From: Lumbricus terrestris
Taxonomy: Eukaryota; Annelida; Clitellata; Crassiclitellata; Lumbricidae
Reading direction: 5' to 3'
Assembly: GCA_949752735.1 (NCBI GenBank)
Contig: OX457047.1
Coordinates: forward strand, 5,224,967 to 5,288,966
DNA: 64,000 bases
Shown here: piece by piece, positions 52,918 to 63,865 of the stretch
Numbering within the stretch: the first letter of the stretch is position 1
Layout of the letters: each line of letters begins with the position of its first letter
The notes under the pieces: model-generated
Seen by the model: only the letters and a program-made list of their open reading frames with translations
Told to the model about the DNA's origin: nothing
The model's database searches: none
Translations under genes and position numbers: made by a program

Positions 52918-53377
52918 CAAGGGCGGATGCAGAAATTTTCTAAGAAGGGGGGGCAACATTTTCGGTCTTGGGACAGAGGAAATATTTTCGTCATGATCGC
53001 CGAAAACTCTTATGTCCTTTTTTCAGTCATTTGCTGATTTCTCAAGTAAAAGACGTCATTTTATCCGCCAAAATAGTTTATGACCTTTTTTTAGTCTCGT
53101 GCAGTGTTCTTAAGCCCCTGTGCTGCGGACATGAAAAAAGTTTCAGTACCTTGCTCTTAAGTGCTGTCATATGCCGAGCAAATTTCTGGCCTCTGTTGTC
53201 ATAGACCCTGGTCAAATCGGATCCATCCACCTCGTATATGGTACGGACCTCGTGGGGCGTGGTCTACGAATCTACCCACGGGGCCCCGTCAGCTTTCCGA
53301 CCCAGAATAGCTGGTAAAAAGTAAATAAATTTCTGAATGGGGACCTTGGCCGGATTGTCCCTCTGAGTCCACCCCTG
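52918..53377. mobile_element. 460-bp hAT MITE (CAAGGGCGGAT family), nested T element
   Basis: The ends CAAGGGCGGATGCAG and GAGTCCACCCCTG carry perfect TSD tttcggtg at 52910-52917 and 53378-53385. It contains TTTTTTTAGTC blocks. A T-family retroposon (about 53157-53228, AAGTGCTGTCATATGCC to CATCC) is inserted inside. Confidence 0.9.
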
Positions 53378-53546
53378 TTTCGGTGTTGGATATTATAATA
53401 GAGTGGTCAACCGACACGATAAGCAGCAACAAGCCAGATACCATGGTAACTGTATAGGCCTGAGAAGGCTAAGAGTAACGCGTGCAACAGAATTATTCAA
53501 TTGGCTTCTGCATGGTCAAAACTGCAGCCATAACAATCTGAATAAT

Positions 53547-53561
53547 TAGACACCTTTTTCA
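53547..53561 (+). promoter_or_regulatory. PSE-like box without good TATA
   Basis: TAGACACCTTTTTCA; at 16 bp the sequence is GTAAGTAAT, not TATA. A decayed or non-functional site. Confidence 0.35.
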
Positions 53562-53599
53562 AGGTTTACACTCACTCGTAAGTAATCATCACGTGCAAA

Positions 53600-54285
53600 A
53601 TAAATACTGTCTGAAACTATGTCCTCGGTTTTACGATTCCTGAATAATAATTATTGCATATCGAAGCATGTTAACTTTTACGGCTAATTTTCTATAGGAT
53701 TTCTTCTAATGTGGTTTCATCATTAGTTCTATCAGCCTAAGACCACATTAAAAGGGTACCTAAAGAAATCATGCAGACATTAAAACGTGTATGTCCATTG
53801 TATAATATAAATAGTTTAAATGCAGTGGCATATTAAAGAGAACGCGCAGCCAGACGTTATAGACAGTGTGAAGTGTTATAACGGCGTTGAAGGAGCCAAA
53901 GAGCGCATTGAGTGATAAAGGATAAATAGGTCGAGTCATAATATTGACATAAACCTCAGTGCCAAAGGCCTTGGCTAAGTCAAAGAAGACTCCAAGGCAG
54001 AATCCATTATTCTCAAATGCTTTGGATTTTTTTTCCTGAATACTTAGTAATGGAAAACACTTAGAATCTTACATGTATATTAATCTCATAATATTATAAT
54101 TATTATATTCGCGCTGCAATTGCTTTTATTGACCGAAAGTCACATCAAAACGGGTGTCGATGTAAGATCAAAATAGAAATTTAAAAATAGTGTAAGTTCA
54201 TTGCTTAATTGAGTTTTAAATGTTTTACAGCTGCAGCCTACAGCTTTATTGACTGCAGTGCCCGGGTCCAACGAATGAGTTTGTG
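53600..54285. other. No gene seen
   Basis: Unremarkable AT-rich DNA. Confidence 0.4.
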
Positions 54286-54289
54286 TCTG

Positions 54290-54590
54290 AGTAAAAGCGT
54301 CTCAGTCTAAGAACTCACATTCCTATCCGCTCACGGACTGCTATCCGATAATCCGACAGCGTCGTTAATTCTCTGTCGCTTATTCTACAACCTGGAATGG
54401 CCACCCTGCTATACTGGTATAATACGCTTGGTTCCAAGGGGTCACTCCACTATGATCGTAAAGAACCTCAAATCTGTCTTTTTTTAGCCGTGGTTGGACC
54501 GGGAGCGCTTCCGAGCCGCCAACCTTGTAGAATCAATGTATAGATTTTCGAAATGTAATGTAATGCAATATAATGTAGTGTAATGTAATA
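54290..54590 (+). pseudogene. CR1/L2-like LINE 3' end, degenerate
   Basis: A frameshifted C-terminal remnant ending KSVF-like, then GGACCGGGAGCGCTTCCGAG and a (TAATG)n tail at 54555-54590. Confidence 0.65.
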
Positions 54591-54691
54591 ATTTTGGTTA
54601 GTAATTTCTATAGCGCCGCTCACAGCCGAGGCCATTCCTTATTGCTCCCCGTGCGATAACCTCTAGAGTCTAGAGAAAAAAGTTCTTAAGA

Positions 54692-54694
<3 letters not shown>

Positions 54695-54740
<46 letters not shown>
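54695..54740. repeat. (TA)n microsatellite
   Basis: About 22 TA units. Confidence 0.97.
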
Positions 54741-54743
<3 letters not shown>

Positions 54744-54919
54744 CAGCATCTGAAATTGAAGGTTAGGCAATATAAATGGCAGCTCATGATTAGGATGACT
54801 GGTAATGCTAATGAGTATTCTGCTATCTCAGAGTCGCTTCATTTACTGTTTTGATTGTTAGGTGCGATGTGGACATCATCGTACGGGATGAATTTAGGTA
54901 TTTCATTTTGTCAAAATGA

Positions 54920-54960
54920 ATTACATATAGTTTCGGACTAAAATGATTTAAAGGTTTCTA
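54920..54960 (-). promoter_or_regulatory. snRNA-type PSE + TATA promoter, minus strand
   Basis: TAGAAACCTTTAAAT (54960 to 54946), a 16-bp spacer, TATATGTAA. One base off the PSE core (GAAACC). Confidence 0.55.
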
Positions 54961-55009
54961 AATCAAGCTCACTTTGAACTAATCAAATATCGAATCTAAT
55001 GAAACATTT

Positions 55010-55170
55010 GCAAGTAAAGCGCTTCTCACAGCAGAACTATTCAGAAGCGCTCTCTCCGTGACAGGCCCATAAAAAAGAAATGTCTTCATGCAGGCGAATT
55101 TCCTACCAGAATGCTGCCACAAAATCCAGGGGAAGGTGATTCCACATTAAAGGACCAACAATGAATGTAT
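55010..55170 (-). mobile_element. CR1/L2-like LINE 3' end, degenerate
   Basis: Minus-strand TTCTGAATAG and GAGCGCTTCTGA tail elements, then a GGTCCTTTAATGTGGAATC coding remnant. Confidence 0.5.
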
Positions 55171-55552
55171 TAATGTCGATTGTTAACTAGGTATGACTAT
55201 ATAATTGGCACATAATGAATTTAGCGAGTTTAAATGAAACCGACTTTATTGTTCGTAGTGGAAAAATACTACCATAATTTTATTTAAATCGATATATGAA
55301 ATTATCTTAAGGCAGATAGATACGTCTCTGCCCATCGCAAGTCTATCAACCTCATTCCAAGACATCACCGCTTTGATATTGTGAACAAGTAAACTCTGAT
55401 TACTGACGCGTTAAAGTAAGTTGATGCCTAAATATCATTAGACACAAGATTCTAACACTGATAATAATTAGTACCATATTTGGCTGATTTATACATCTTT
55501 TAATTACAATCAAGTTCGCAGGATTTATAGCTGGTAGAGCTAAGGATTAGTG

Positions 55553-55555
55553 AAC

Positions 55556-55595
<40 letters not shown>
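55553..55595. repeat. (GATT)n microsatellite
   Basis: About ten GATT units. A diverged copy of an X1/X2-type promoter (TATACATCTTTTAAT, 55490) lies just upstream, without a TATA box. Confidence 0.9.
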
Positions 55596-55596
<1 letters not shown>

Positions 55597-55652
55597 TATT
55601 GAATATCATAGCACTTAGAAACATTCGACACTGCGCGTGAAGCAGCTTCATA

Positions 55653-55690
55653 TCGACACCTTTAAATCGTGTATTCTGTAGCAATATAGA
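55653..55690 (+). promoter_or_regulatory. snRNA-type PSE + TATA-like promoter
   Basis: TCGACACCTTTAAAT at 55653-55667, a 16-bp spacer, ATATAGATT at 55684. Confidence 0.6.
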
Positions 55691-55699
55691 TTTTTAAAA

Positions 55700-56340
55700 A
55701 TCATCAAAACATTGCATGGGCCCATGGTCGATATGAAATCTTAAATAAAAAATGAACTGTTATCGGGTCAATCTACAAAGTGAACCCGCCAAAATTGAAA
55801 GTAAGCGCGTTATGATAATTTTTTGGTGTCTTAGGTCTGGTGATGAACATACTAAAAGTTACATGAAATCGGACCACGGCAAATGGTCTAATTTTGGCGG
55901 GGGAAATGGCTGCCAATTGGATTCTGGCTTGGAATCTAAAAACGACACTGTTAGAAGCAAATCATGTAACAATATGCTAGCATGCATTTCTAGTCTGATT
56001 TGACCGTCCTGCAACGTGTGCAGTTGGTCAGTATCTGTTTATCTCATAAGAAAGATGAAGAACGTCGCTCTCCTCAATTACTCCTGGCTTGTTTCTCTTC
56101 AAACATCAATCAGTTATAATACTGCAGTGTTGTCCAGGGGGAAGGGGAATTCAGGATCCGGGAGTGGGGCTGAAAAAGGTCGTTCTGAACGGACGTCAAC
56201 CGCTGAGCCAGACACCGTCGACGACGACACCATTAGACCGGAAATATCGAAATTTTTAGGGTAATTTTTGGTGTATGGTTCTCATGAAAAGAAATTTGGT
56301 ACGTGTATCTACATGTTAGCCCACGTTAGCTACATCGGTA
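55700..56340. other. No gene I can support
   Basis: Two frames of about 80 codons (55752-56003, 56016-56264) show no recognisable motif. GAAGAACGTCGCTCTCCTC at 56057-56075 resembles a fragment of a family X core in minus orientation. Confidence 0.35.
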
Positions 56341-56344
56341 AAAG

Positions 56345-56575
56345 AGCTGGCGGCCGAGCGTCTGTGGAAGAGAGCGTGAGGGCCGCGGTTCGAATCCCGA
56401 AAGTGGCTATTTCAGAGATTCAATATCTCGGGCTAGCACAGTCCGTCCACAGTGACCTACATGTATATGGCGTGGCGTCTATTCAAACGGGCGAGCGGTG
56501 GTGAAGGATCTCACCCTCAAGGTCGAGGCCATAAGGCAGCTGCTATATAAAATCCGATAACAATTACATTTTACA
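56345..56575 (+). mobile_element. tRNA-derived SINE, second type
   Basis: A box GCTGGCGGCCGAGCG near 56348, B box GGTTCGAATCC at 56389-56399. The body includes CTCGGGCTAGCACAG and ends GGCAGCTGCTATATAAAATC with a (TTTACA)-like tail. Its body differs from the 14669 SINE, though the tail again ends in a TATATAAA-type LINE-like end. Confidence 0.8.
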
Positions 56576-56838
56576 TTTACATGTAAACAACTTCCCTTTA
56601 CACCTCTCGTTTGTTTTCTGAGCTGGTCTCAAGACGATTAATTTGATTTCTAATATATTTCTGCCAATATTTATGAAGCAATTGTCACAAATAGCCGGGT
56701 GTTTAAGATTCGTCATTTCTCGTCCACTGCTGATCGCCGCCTGGACTCATAATGGCGTCCAGCAACCAAGTGGCTTGGCCAGCATCCGGCACACCAGTGG
56801 TCTGAACTCTTCTAAATTTACGGCTATGACATTGTCTA

Positions 56839-58013
56839 CAGAGTGCGGCCAAAAAAAATACCCCATTTCGAAAATCGCGATTTCTCAAAAACCGCTGAAT
56901 ATTTTGTTATAAAACTTCGCCAGTCTATTTGACACATATTTATCTACAACGTGGCTAAATCTAATGAAATTCAATTCATGAACACCAAAATGGTGCAACC
57001 CTGAAGTGAAGCAATGTTATTTTCGTGTCAACAGACATTTAGTGGCAGCAATAACAGCAATAACTAGCAAAGTAGCAACGCAAACAGAAATGTAACAAAG
57101 CGCAAGGTTACTTATTGTTATTGACAAGATTAGGCCAAACTGTTAAGTTTTGTGCAATGAATGTTCGAAGTGACCACCGTTTGCTTTTACGCAAGCTTGC
57201 AGACGTTTTGGAAAGCCCAGAACAAACTTCTGAATGGTCTCAAGTGGCAAGTCATTCCAGATGATTTGCAGCGTAGTTTTCAGTTCAGAAATGTTCTTTG
57301 GCTTTGTGGGAAGTTTGTTGTAATTCTCAAGCATTGCACCCCAGACAGCGTAGTCGAGTGGGTTCACATCTGGGGAATTTGGAGGCCATGAATCCTTGTC
57401 GATGAAGTCCGGACTTGTTAACCAGTCTTGGGCCAGCTTGGCGCCGTGAGTAGGGGCTCCATGATCCTCCATCTTGCTGAAAAGTGAACTGATTTCCCAA
57501 GACAGTCATCGACAAGCTCAGGTAAAAGATTCTCCACGTAGTACTTAGCATTGACTTTGGTCTTCTCGTCAATGAAATGCAAGCGTCCTTTGCCCTCATA
57601 GCTGACACCTGCAGAAACCATGATGTTGGGAGAGAACTTGGCTCTCTCGACCAACAGGCGGCCTGGATGGATATCGGCTGTTTTCTTCGCCCAGACGCGG
57701 TTGTTTTGAGTATTAGGCTAATGGGTGGATTGATGTAAAAGATCTTTTCATCGGTGAAGAAAACCTTATTATGGCACACTGCAGGCTACTTTATGTAAAA
57801 TTATGATTTCCTATTTCGTGAATGCCGTGTTCAATTGAAAAAATGCAGTTCTTTCTTCTGCCTGATCACAAATATAAAGATACTGACATAACATTTTCAA
57901 ATAATATGCAGAAATATGTTACGAATAAGATTGAAAATATTTGTAAGAAAATATTCAGCGATTTTCGAAAAATCGCAATTTTCGTAATGGGGTATTTTTT
58001 TTGCCGCACCCTG
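56839..58013 (-). mobile_element. Tc1/mariner element, broken transposase
   Basis: TA duplications at 56837-56838 and 58014-58015. The inverted ends (CAGAGTGCGGCC and GCCGCACCCTG outermost) extend about 70 bp, including ATACCCCATT and the CGAAAATCGCGATT region. Length 1175 bp is normal for the superfamily. The transposase (minus, 57785-57143) is split over three frames: VFFTDEKIF (first catalytic D), FSPNIMVSAGVSYEGKGRL, FTFQQDG (second D) and WPPNSPDVNPLDYAVWG (third acidic residue). A short insertion or duplication near 57455-57480 breaks the frame at the second catalytic motif. Confidence 0.9.
57143..57785 (-). pseudogene. Tc1/mariner transposase, frameshifted
   Basis: The C-terminal 109 codons (57472-57143) are intact and end KRLQACVKANGGHFEH. 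Upstream parts lie in two other frames. The N-terminal HTH domain is not recognisable between 57785 and the right TIR, so it is probably deleted. Confidence 0.85.
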
Positions 58014-58286
58014 TATAATTATGGGGTTTCCATGATAGCCTTTTGTCAAAAAATTACTTTGAATTTATTGATTGGTGTGCATACAAAGACGCAGACACAT
58101 ACCTCGGATCGAGGAAGGTTGACGGCTGTGCATGCAACATTATCTAAATAGTTTTGCATGACGAGCAACTGTGCATAATTTTATGTGTGTGTGCATTTGG
58201 GCGTGTGTGTGTCTGTGTGTTTGTAAGCGTGTGTCTGTGTCTTTGTGTGTCTGTGTGTGTATAATGTTTATCACACCGGTTTCATG

Positions 58287-58295
58287 TATAAAAGG
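58287..58295 (+). promoter_or_regulatory. TATA box of peptide gene copy 3
   Basis: TATAAAAGG with the same flanks as copies 1 and 2 and the same GT-rich upstream run (58180-58262). Confidence 0.8.
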
Positions 58296-58389
58296 ATCGA
58301 TGGTTGTGCAGTTGTCAGTTATTTCATCAGTTACGACATCTCGCCTGCACCTTCCGCCGACGCCGACAACAGATCTGAAGATAGTCACG

Positions 58390-59023
58390 ATGAAGCTCCT
58401 AATCGTCTTGTTCGTTGTCGCCGTCGCCCCAGTCTTCGCTGGAAATGAACATTACCAATCTGGTCACAGATATGACGTGTGAGATCAACTATATAATCGC
58501 ATAGTATACATGTCGCATTGTATCTCTTATAAATTTCCACAACGCCTCTCGAAGAATGACCATAAGTAAAAAAAAAACGTGAAACAGAAATGCGTTGAAA
58601 GAATGAGAGACTGTTGATGAAAACAAATCATTCGTACTAGAGTAGACAGTGATGAAAGTCTTTTCAACTGGGGGACCAATCAGCAAGACTAGTGTCTGAT
58701 GATGTTCCAGAGCAACAAGTTCTATCTAGAGAACCGTCTATTATACGCCATTTAATTACGATTTTTCAATTAAAATCGCTAATTCTGTCATTATGGTTAT
58801 CAAAATTTGGCGCTATAATAACACTTTGTTTTGTTGATGTAACAGGCCAGATAACTACAGAAACGCAGCGCGCCAACTCTACGTCAATCACGTGGCAGAA
58901 CACGTGGGTTCCGGAATGGGAACTGCACGCTGGGAAGGTGTTCCAGGCACTGGCGGACACGTCGGAAACCGTGGATATGGTGTACACGGTGACGACCACG
59001 AATATGGATACGGAAGATATTAA
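58390..59023 (+). CDS. Small secreted Gly/His/Tyr-rich peptide gene, copy 3
   Basis: Exon 1 58390-58478 (signal peptide MKLLIVLFVVAVAPVFA, then GNEHYQSGHRYDV), donor GTGAGA. Exon 2 58861-59023 after CTACAG encodes NAARQLYVNHVAEHV and ends GDDHEYGYGRY-TAA. 83 aa. Against copy 2 the changes include T-to-M, G-to-V, G-to-E and H-to-Y, clustered in the His/Gly tail. The signal peptide and exon 1 mature part are unchanged except one A/P difference. The intron lacks the MITE of copy 2. It lies 21 kb from the other pair; homology runs from about 58128 to 59170. Confidence 0.75.
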
Positions 59024-59129
59024 CTTCTGGAATGAATCCGTAGATCATGACATGTTATTTTGAGAAACATTTGTTTTATAAATGAAACTGCACAAATCTT
59101 AAATTGCGTCTTCTAAGACATCTGACGTT

Positions 59130-59180
59130 TCAGTCAATAAATAAATAAATAAATCAATCAATCAATCGATCAATCGATCG
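59130..59180 (-). repeat. (AATA)n/(AATC)n tail
   Basis: AAATAAATAAATAAAT then AATC repeats, matching the LINE tail behind copy 2 at 37696. AATAAA here may serve as the polyadenylation signal of copy 3. Confidence 0.7.
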
Positions 59181-59189
59181 ATGGTTTAA

Positions 59190-59970
59190 TCCGATTTTGG
59201 TTCAACACGAAATATGATTTCATGCGATTTTATTTGGCAACAAAATCTATGAAAGTTTGTCGTAAACAATAAGTCATGATTTGGTACATACATACATACA
59301 TGTACATAGCTTCTACAATGCAGCTAATCTCTGTTACAGACTCATTTTACATGCTATGAGTTTCCGGTTTTGGATGGCTTGAGATCCCTCAATATTATTG
59401 TCAACTACAGTATAATTGAGTTCTGTATTTCACTGAGTTCTTAGTATTCGTCCATTCCTTTAAATAGGTGGGTGTTACGCTGTATATATGTACATGTAAT
59501 TCTTCTTGACCTCCAAGGTGAAGGAACTTTTAGTCGAGAAAGCTTTTTACACGCGGCATTTACACGCGGCAACTTGAAAAATAGCCGTATACTTGCACAC
59601 TATTAAAATTAAAAATTTTCTGACTGTGATAATATAATCTTTTTATCGGGGGTCTTGAGGTCTTTCAAATGGTATCAACATTATAACAAGCTTCGGTAAA
59701 GTTTATTTTACAGAACAGGTGCTTAGTTTAGGGTTTCAGATTTTAATTCTGGTTCAATCCAAGTCTAAATTGATCCTAAATCACTAGAAAGCCAAAAACA
59801 TCAAGGGCAAACAGACACGCGTTCAACGAGGCACCAATAGCCAGACATACAGAATGAATTCACAGAAACAATAGAGATATAGCCGCACATTTATATAGCG
59901 TCGCTTATAAGAGAAACGTTTCAATGTCAGTGTCAACAGTGACGCTTCGGAAGCACACGATACGTTATCT
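59190..59970. other. No gene seen
   Basis: Unremarkable; short CATA repeats near 59288. Confidence 0.4.
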
Positions 59971-59975
59971 AACAT

Positions 59976-60015
59976 TAGACACCTTTGAAACACACTAAAC
60001 CTGGCATATATATAA
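59976..60015 (+). promoter_or_regulatory. snRNA-type PSE + TATA promoter
   Basis: TAGACACCTTTGAAA at 59976-59990, a 16-bp spacer, TATATATAAA at 60007. The predicted start near 60037 lies just after GCGGTG. Confidence 0.73.
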
Positions 60016-60210
60016 ATCTCAACTTTGTTTGCGGTGCAACTCAACTGAAGTAATCCCTAATGCATTAATATTATTCGATAAGAAAAGAGAAAAGTGTTGA
60101 AATGGTATCTAAATGTTGTCATAAAGTGCCGGTAAACAATCAATACGCCATTAATATGCTAGCAACACGGCAAATAAAGTCAACGTAATGTTGACGTCAA
60201 CCTTGGCGCC

Positions 60211-60253
60211 ATAAGATGTCGTTAAACAATAATATTGTTTAACGACATCTTAT
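60211..60253. repeat. Perfect palindrome 3 (20-bp arms, 3-nt loop)
   Basis: ATAAGATGTCGTTAAACAAT, loop aat, then its exact reverse complement. Same loop as palindrome 1. Confidence 0.93.
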
Positions 60254-60268
60254 TGATCCTAATAATAA

Positions 60269-60304
<36 letters not shown>
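60269..60304. repeat. (GATT)n microsatellite
   Basis: About eight GATT units, next to palindrome 3. Confidence 0.9.
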
Positions 60305-60309
60305 ATGGC

Positions 60310-60780
60310 GACCCTAATATTATTGAATCATGCAGCTGCAATGTCTTTGTCGTAGTCATCAACTTGACGCATCCATGGTTCCCAATTCTTGGTTTTCTGC
60401 GTTGTCTCTCTATAATACCACGGCTTGACGAAGGAGTGAGACATTGCAGCTGCAGATAAAATGGCACATGCATATCATGCACCTGCCATTTTCTCGTTTT
60501 TTAATAGATATTTATTTGAGAACTTTTTTGCATCGATTGTGTCTGCACCGGTTTTGTTTAAATTCATCGACAACAAATTTCATTTTCTACAATTTTAATA
60601 TTTGCTCATCATACCTAAGTAGCACAATCAATAGTAATGGAGAAAATGCTTGAACCAACATCAACTGTTGAGATAATTTTATCAGTAATTCCTATTAAAA
60701 TTTATTATCGCTATTTTGATAAATTTAATGATAAGTGAAGACGTGGAAAACGAGACGCGGTAACGATTTGACGAAAATGA
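60310..60780. other. No gene seen
   Basis: ACATTGCAGCTGCA at 60443-60456 and CATGCAGCTGCAATGTC at 60329-60345 are inverted copies; otherwise unique. Confidence 0.4.
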
Positions 60781-60783
60781 CTA

Positions 60784-60824
60784 CCATTTTTATAGCAAAT
60801 GATTATGCAATAAAGAGGTGTCTG
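60784..60824 (-). promoter_or_regulatory. snRNA-type PSE + TATA promoter, minus strand
   Basis: CAGACACCTCTTTAT (60824 to 60810), a 16-bp spacer, ATAAAAATGG. Confidence 0.65.
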
Positions 60825-60879
60825 TGCATGGGCACACTAGTGTAATGTTAATGAATAGAGTTAGTGTAGTTATGGTATT

Positions 60880-61150
60880 TAAAGAAATGCCCTAAGACGC
60901 GCTTCCTGTCCAAACACGTTGATACAAACGGCTGTTAATGAACCTGTCAAACGTTGTTCAGTCAACCACAGGCAATAGGCATTTCTTCAATGGGAGACTA
61001 TTCCAAACAGATGAACCTGCTACCGAGAAAGCACGACGCTAACAGGTTGAGGTTCCAACACGAGAGGCCAACAGCAGCTCACCACTAGAGGCAAAGCGAA
61101 GGGCTCGGCGAGCTTGGGCAACAGATACTGGGCAGCAGAGTTCACTAATA
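60880..61150 (-). pseudogene. CR1/L2-like LINE C-terminal remnant
   Basis: Minus frame with ARRALRFASSGELLLASRVG and, in another frame, RRAFSVAGSSVWNSLPL-like sequence. Degenerate. Confidence 0.65.
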
Positions 61151-61169
61151 ATTATAATTATTGCTCTAG

Positions 61170-61270
61170 GACCATTGCTCGTAGGCTGATTGCTCATAGG
61201 CTTATTGCTCATAGGCCTGTTGCTCATATGGCTTATTGGTCATAGGGTCTATTGGTCATAGGCTCATTGG
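61170..61270. repeat. 15-bp minisatellite (ATTGCTCATAGGCTT)n
   Basis: About six imperfect units, changing from ATTGCTCATAGG to ATTGGTCATAGG along the array. Confidence 0.9.
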
Positions 61271-61491
61271 TCATATGTCCAAAATAAACGAACTTAGGCA
61301 TATGTTTAAAACAAATATACATTACGTTTCGATATGTGTAACCTTCTTCACGCCTTAGCTTGTGCTTATCAATTAGGGACAATTAGCGTTGGTAGACTAA
61401 TGCAATAACTGGGAATGAAGAAACTTGCGAAGATATTTACTTGAAGGCGTGAACTGACTTGTTCGAACCGTTCGTTGCTCAATAACACTTA

Positions 61492-61552
61492 GGGGGCGGT
61501 TGTCGACAAAAGTCGACACTAGGGGTAGAGGGCGGTTGTCGACAAAAGTCGA
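61492..61552. repeat. Duplicated GTCGACAAAAGTCGAC hairpin
   Basis: GGGCGGTTGTCGACAAAAG with a GTCGAC/GTCGAC stem occurs twice, about 31 bp apart. Confidence 0.9.
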
Positions 61553-61574
61553 CATCAACAGGGATGGGCTCTAA

Positions 61575-62047
61575 CATATATTTATAGATATATAAATATG
61601 TGTATATGTCTATATATTTTTATGCGCATGTATAATATGAATATATATCATGTATACATACATATACAAACTTGCCATACATATATATGTACATGTATAC
61701 ACACATATATGCATGCATATGTATAATAATATATATACATATATACGTATATACATATGAACAGTGGTATATATGTATATACACATATGTATATATGTAT
61801 GTATATGTATATATATATGTATACATTATGCATAATGCATATATACATGTATATATATCTATATATATATACATATATATATATAATGATTACTTGTATA
61901 TATATACATATATGCACATGATATATATACATATATGCATACACATGTCTATATACATATGTATTGTATGCATATATATACATATATATAAGTATATACA
62001 CTTGTATGTGCATATATACATATTTATATATACATATATGTATATGC

Positions 62048-62080
<33 letters not shown>
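61575..62080. repeat. AT-rich (ATAC/ATGT/TA) low-complexity region
   Basis: About 500 bp of ATATAC/ATGTAT alternation ending in (TA)n. The Tyr/Ile-rich frames are artefacts. Confidence 0.97.
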
Positions 62081-62083
<3 letters not shown>

Positions 62084-62324
62084 TTTTAAACCCGAGTTAT
62101 AATTTGTTTTGAACATTTGTAGCCCCAATTGCTCTTTAATGTCACAGTTGAAAATTAGTGTGTAGGGCAATTGGTGTAAAACAATGCTGCATTGTTTGCA
62201 TTAGATCCTCTTGTCACAGTGTATGAGCATAGAGATTGTAAGTTAAAGATTGAGCATTAATGAAATCGTGAAGCTTAAGTTAGACGCATTTTGATGGTGT
62301 TATTAGGATACTAGAAATTTGTTT

Positions 62325-62405
62325 TCATTGCATTGTATATTATCTGTATTGTCGTCAACGGCCATTGATGTCATAGGACGACGTTAAAATTTTGAATAAT
62401 AATAA
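62325..62405 (+). mobile_element. LINE tail 'GTCAACGGCC' fragment
   Basis: GCATTGTATATTATCTG, TCGTCAACGGCC, GACGACGTTAAAATTTTG and (AATA)n: the same 3' end as at 33895. Confidence 0.55.
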
Positions 62406-62589
62406 ATACAATCTCAATTTCGTTAGACATTTTTGACACGCAAAAAATTATCAGCACAAAATTATCGAAATGACGCATTAGTAAAAGTAGCGGATTTGGA
62501 ATATCTGATGAAATTACAGCAAACGTTCTTTTAATTAATTAATTACAATCTATGACATTTGACAAGAACTGTTTCTTATCGAATCATAC

Positions 62590-63260
62590 ACAGTGAAACC
62601 TCCCCAGAGGAAATTATCCGACTTGTGTACTACATTATTTGTCCACACGGCAAAGGAGTTGATGACATTGATCCTCTATTATCAGGTGTTGCGAAAATGG
62701 TTCCAGTCTGTAGAAAAATTTGTTAAAGACGATGTAAGAAACTATAGACCTATTTTAGTTCTACCATTTATCTCCAAATTGTTCGAAAAAGGCATTAATG
62801 AACGTCTCAATAATCTCATTTCTAAATGAAATGTCCTCTTCCCTTCCCAACATGGATTCCAATCCGGACACTCTACCTACATGCCCTTGATGAGTATGCA
62901 AGACAAAATTTCCAATGCAATTGAAAATAACCAGTAGGCCTATGCAACAAGAAATTTTTAGACCTTTAATACCGTTGATCATTAAATCCAACTAAATTAA
63001 TTAAGCACTCATGGAACCAGGTGCACCCAATTAAATCGGTTGTTAAGTTATTTCACAAACCGATCCCAATTGGTTTCCTATATAATCTACGGCAAATTAA
63101 CTTTCGAGTTCCCCAAGGGTCTTCTAGGTCCCTTACTGTTTCTAATCTATGTCAATTATCTCTCAAATGCATCTTCTCTATTGTAATTGATATTCTTCGC
63201 TGATGACACCAATGTATTTTACTCCAACTCATCTCTTGAAACCATGATGTTTTGATAAAG
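62590..63260 (+). pseudogene. Degenerate non-LTR RT (NYRPI type)
   Basis: Over several frames: VRNYRPILVLPFISKLFEK, FPSQHGFQSGHS, a TFNTVDH motif-A remnant, VPQGS-like and FADDTNVFY-like (motif C) at about 63195-63225. Many stops and frameshifts. The family differs from LINE-A and LINE-B. Confidence 0.7.
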
Positions 63261-63472
63261 ATGTACTCGGAAGGATAAATGCCGATTTTATACTATTGCC
63301 ATGATATTCGTAGTAAAAGTCGATGACTGTTGTAACATGCTTATTGATTAGTCCAACGCTGCAGCTCGTCAACGAAACTCTTTGATGACGCGGTTGTTCG
63401 TTGTCAACACACAAGTGATTATGTACATGTAATAGATGAAAGCGTCTGCTAATGCAAAACATTTTGTGTGTT

Positions 63473-63865
63473 CAAGGGCGGATACAGAAACTTTTGAAGG
63501 GGGGCCAAAATTTTGGGTCTTGTTGGTGGGACAGGGGAAAAATTTCGTTGTGCCGCCGAAAAAAACCTGACGACCTTTTTTTTAGTCATCACCAATTTTC
63601 CGGAAAAAAGATACTCATCCGCCAAAAAAGTTGATGACTTTTTTTTTTTTTTAGTCATCGACTAATTTTCCGGGAAAAGAAGATGCCATTTTCGAACGGG
63701 GGGCCACGTCCCGTACGATTTTGTAATAGGGGGGCCGCCAGGTGTCCTGTTTTTCTCTCCCACTACATGTTTTTAATGGCTTCTTGAAACCAAATGGGGG
63801 GGCACGTTGCATGCAAATTTTAAACGGGGGGCCATGGCCGGATTGGCCCCCTGGATCCGCCCCTG
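63473..63865. mobile_element. 393-bp hAT MITE (CAAGGGCGGAT family)
   Basis: The ends CAAGGGCGGATACAG and GGATCCGCCCCTG carry perfect TSD tgtgtgtt at 63465-63472 and 63866-63873. It contains two GACGACC/GATGAC + TTTTTTTAGTCATC blocks, and is related to the element at 52918. Confidence 0.93.

Noticed and set aside
61620..62112. Tyr/Ile-rich membrane-like frames
   Set aside because: Low-complexity ATATAC/ATGTAT DNA opens frames on both strands.
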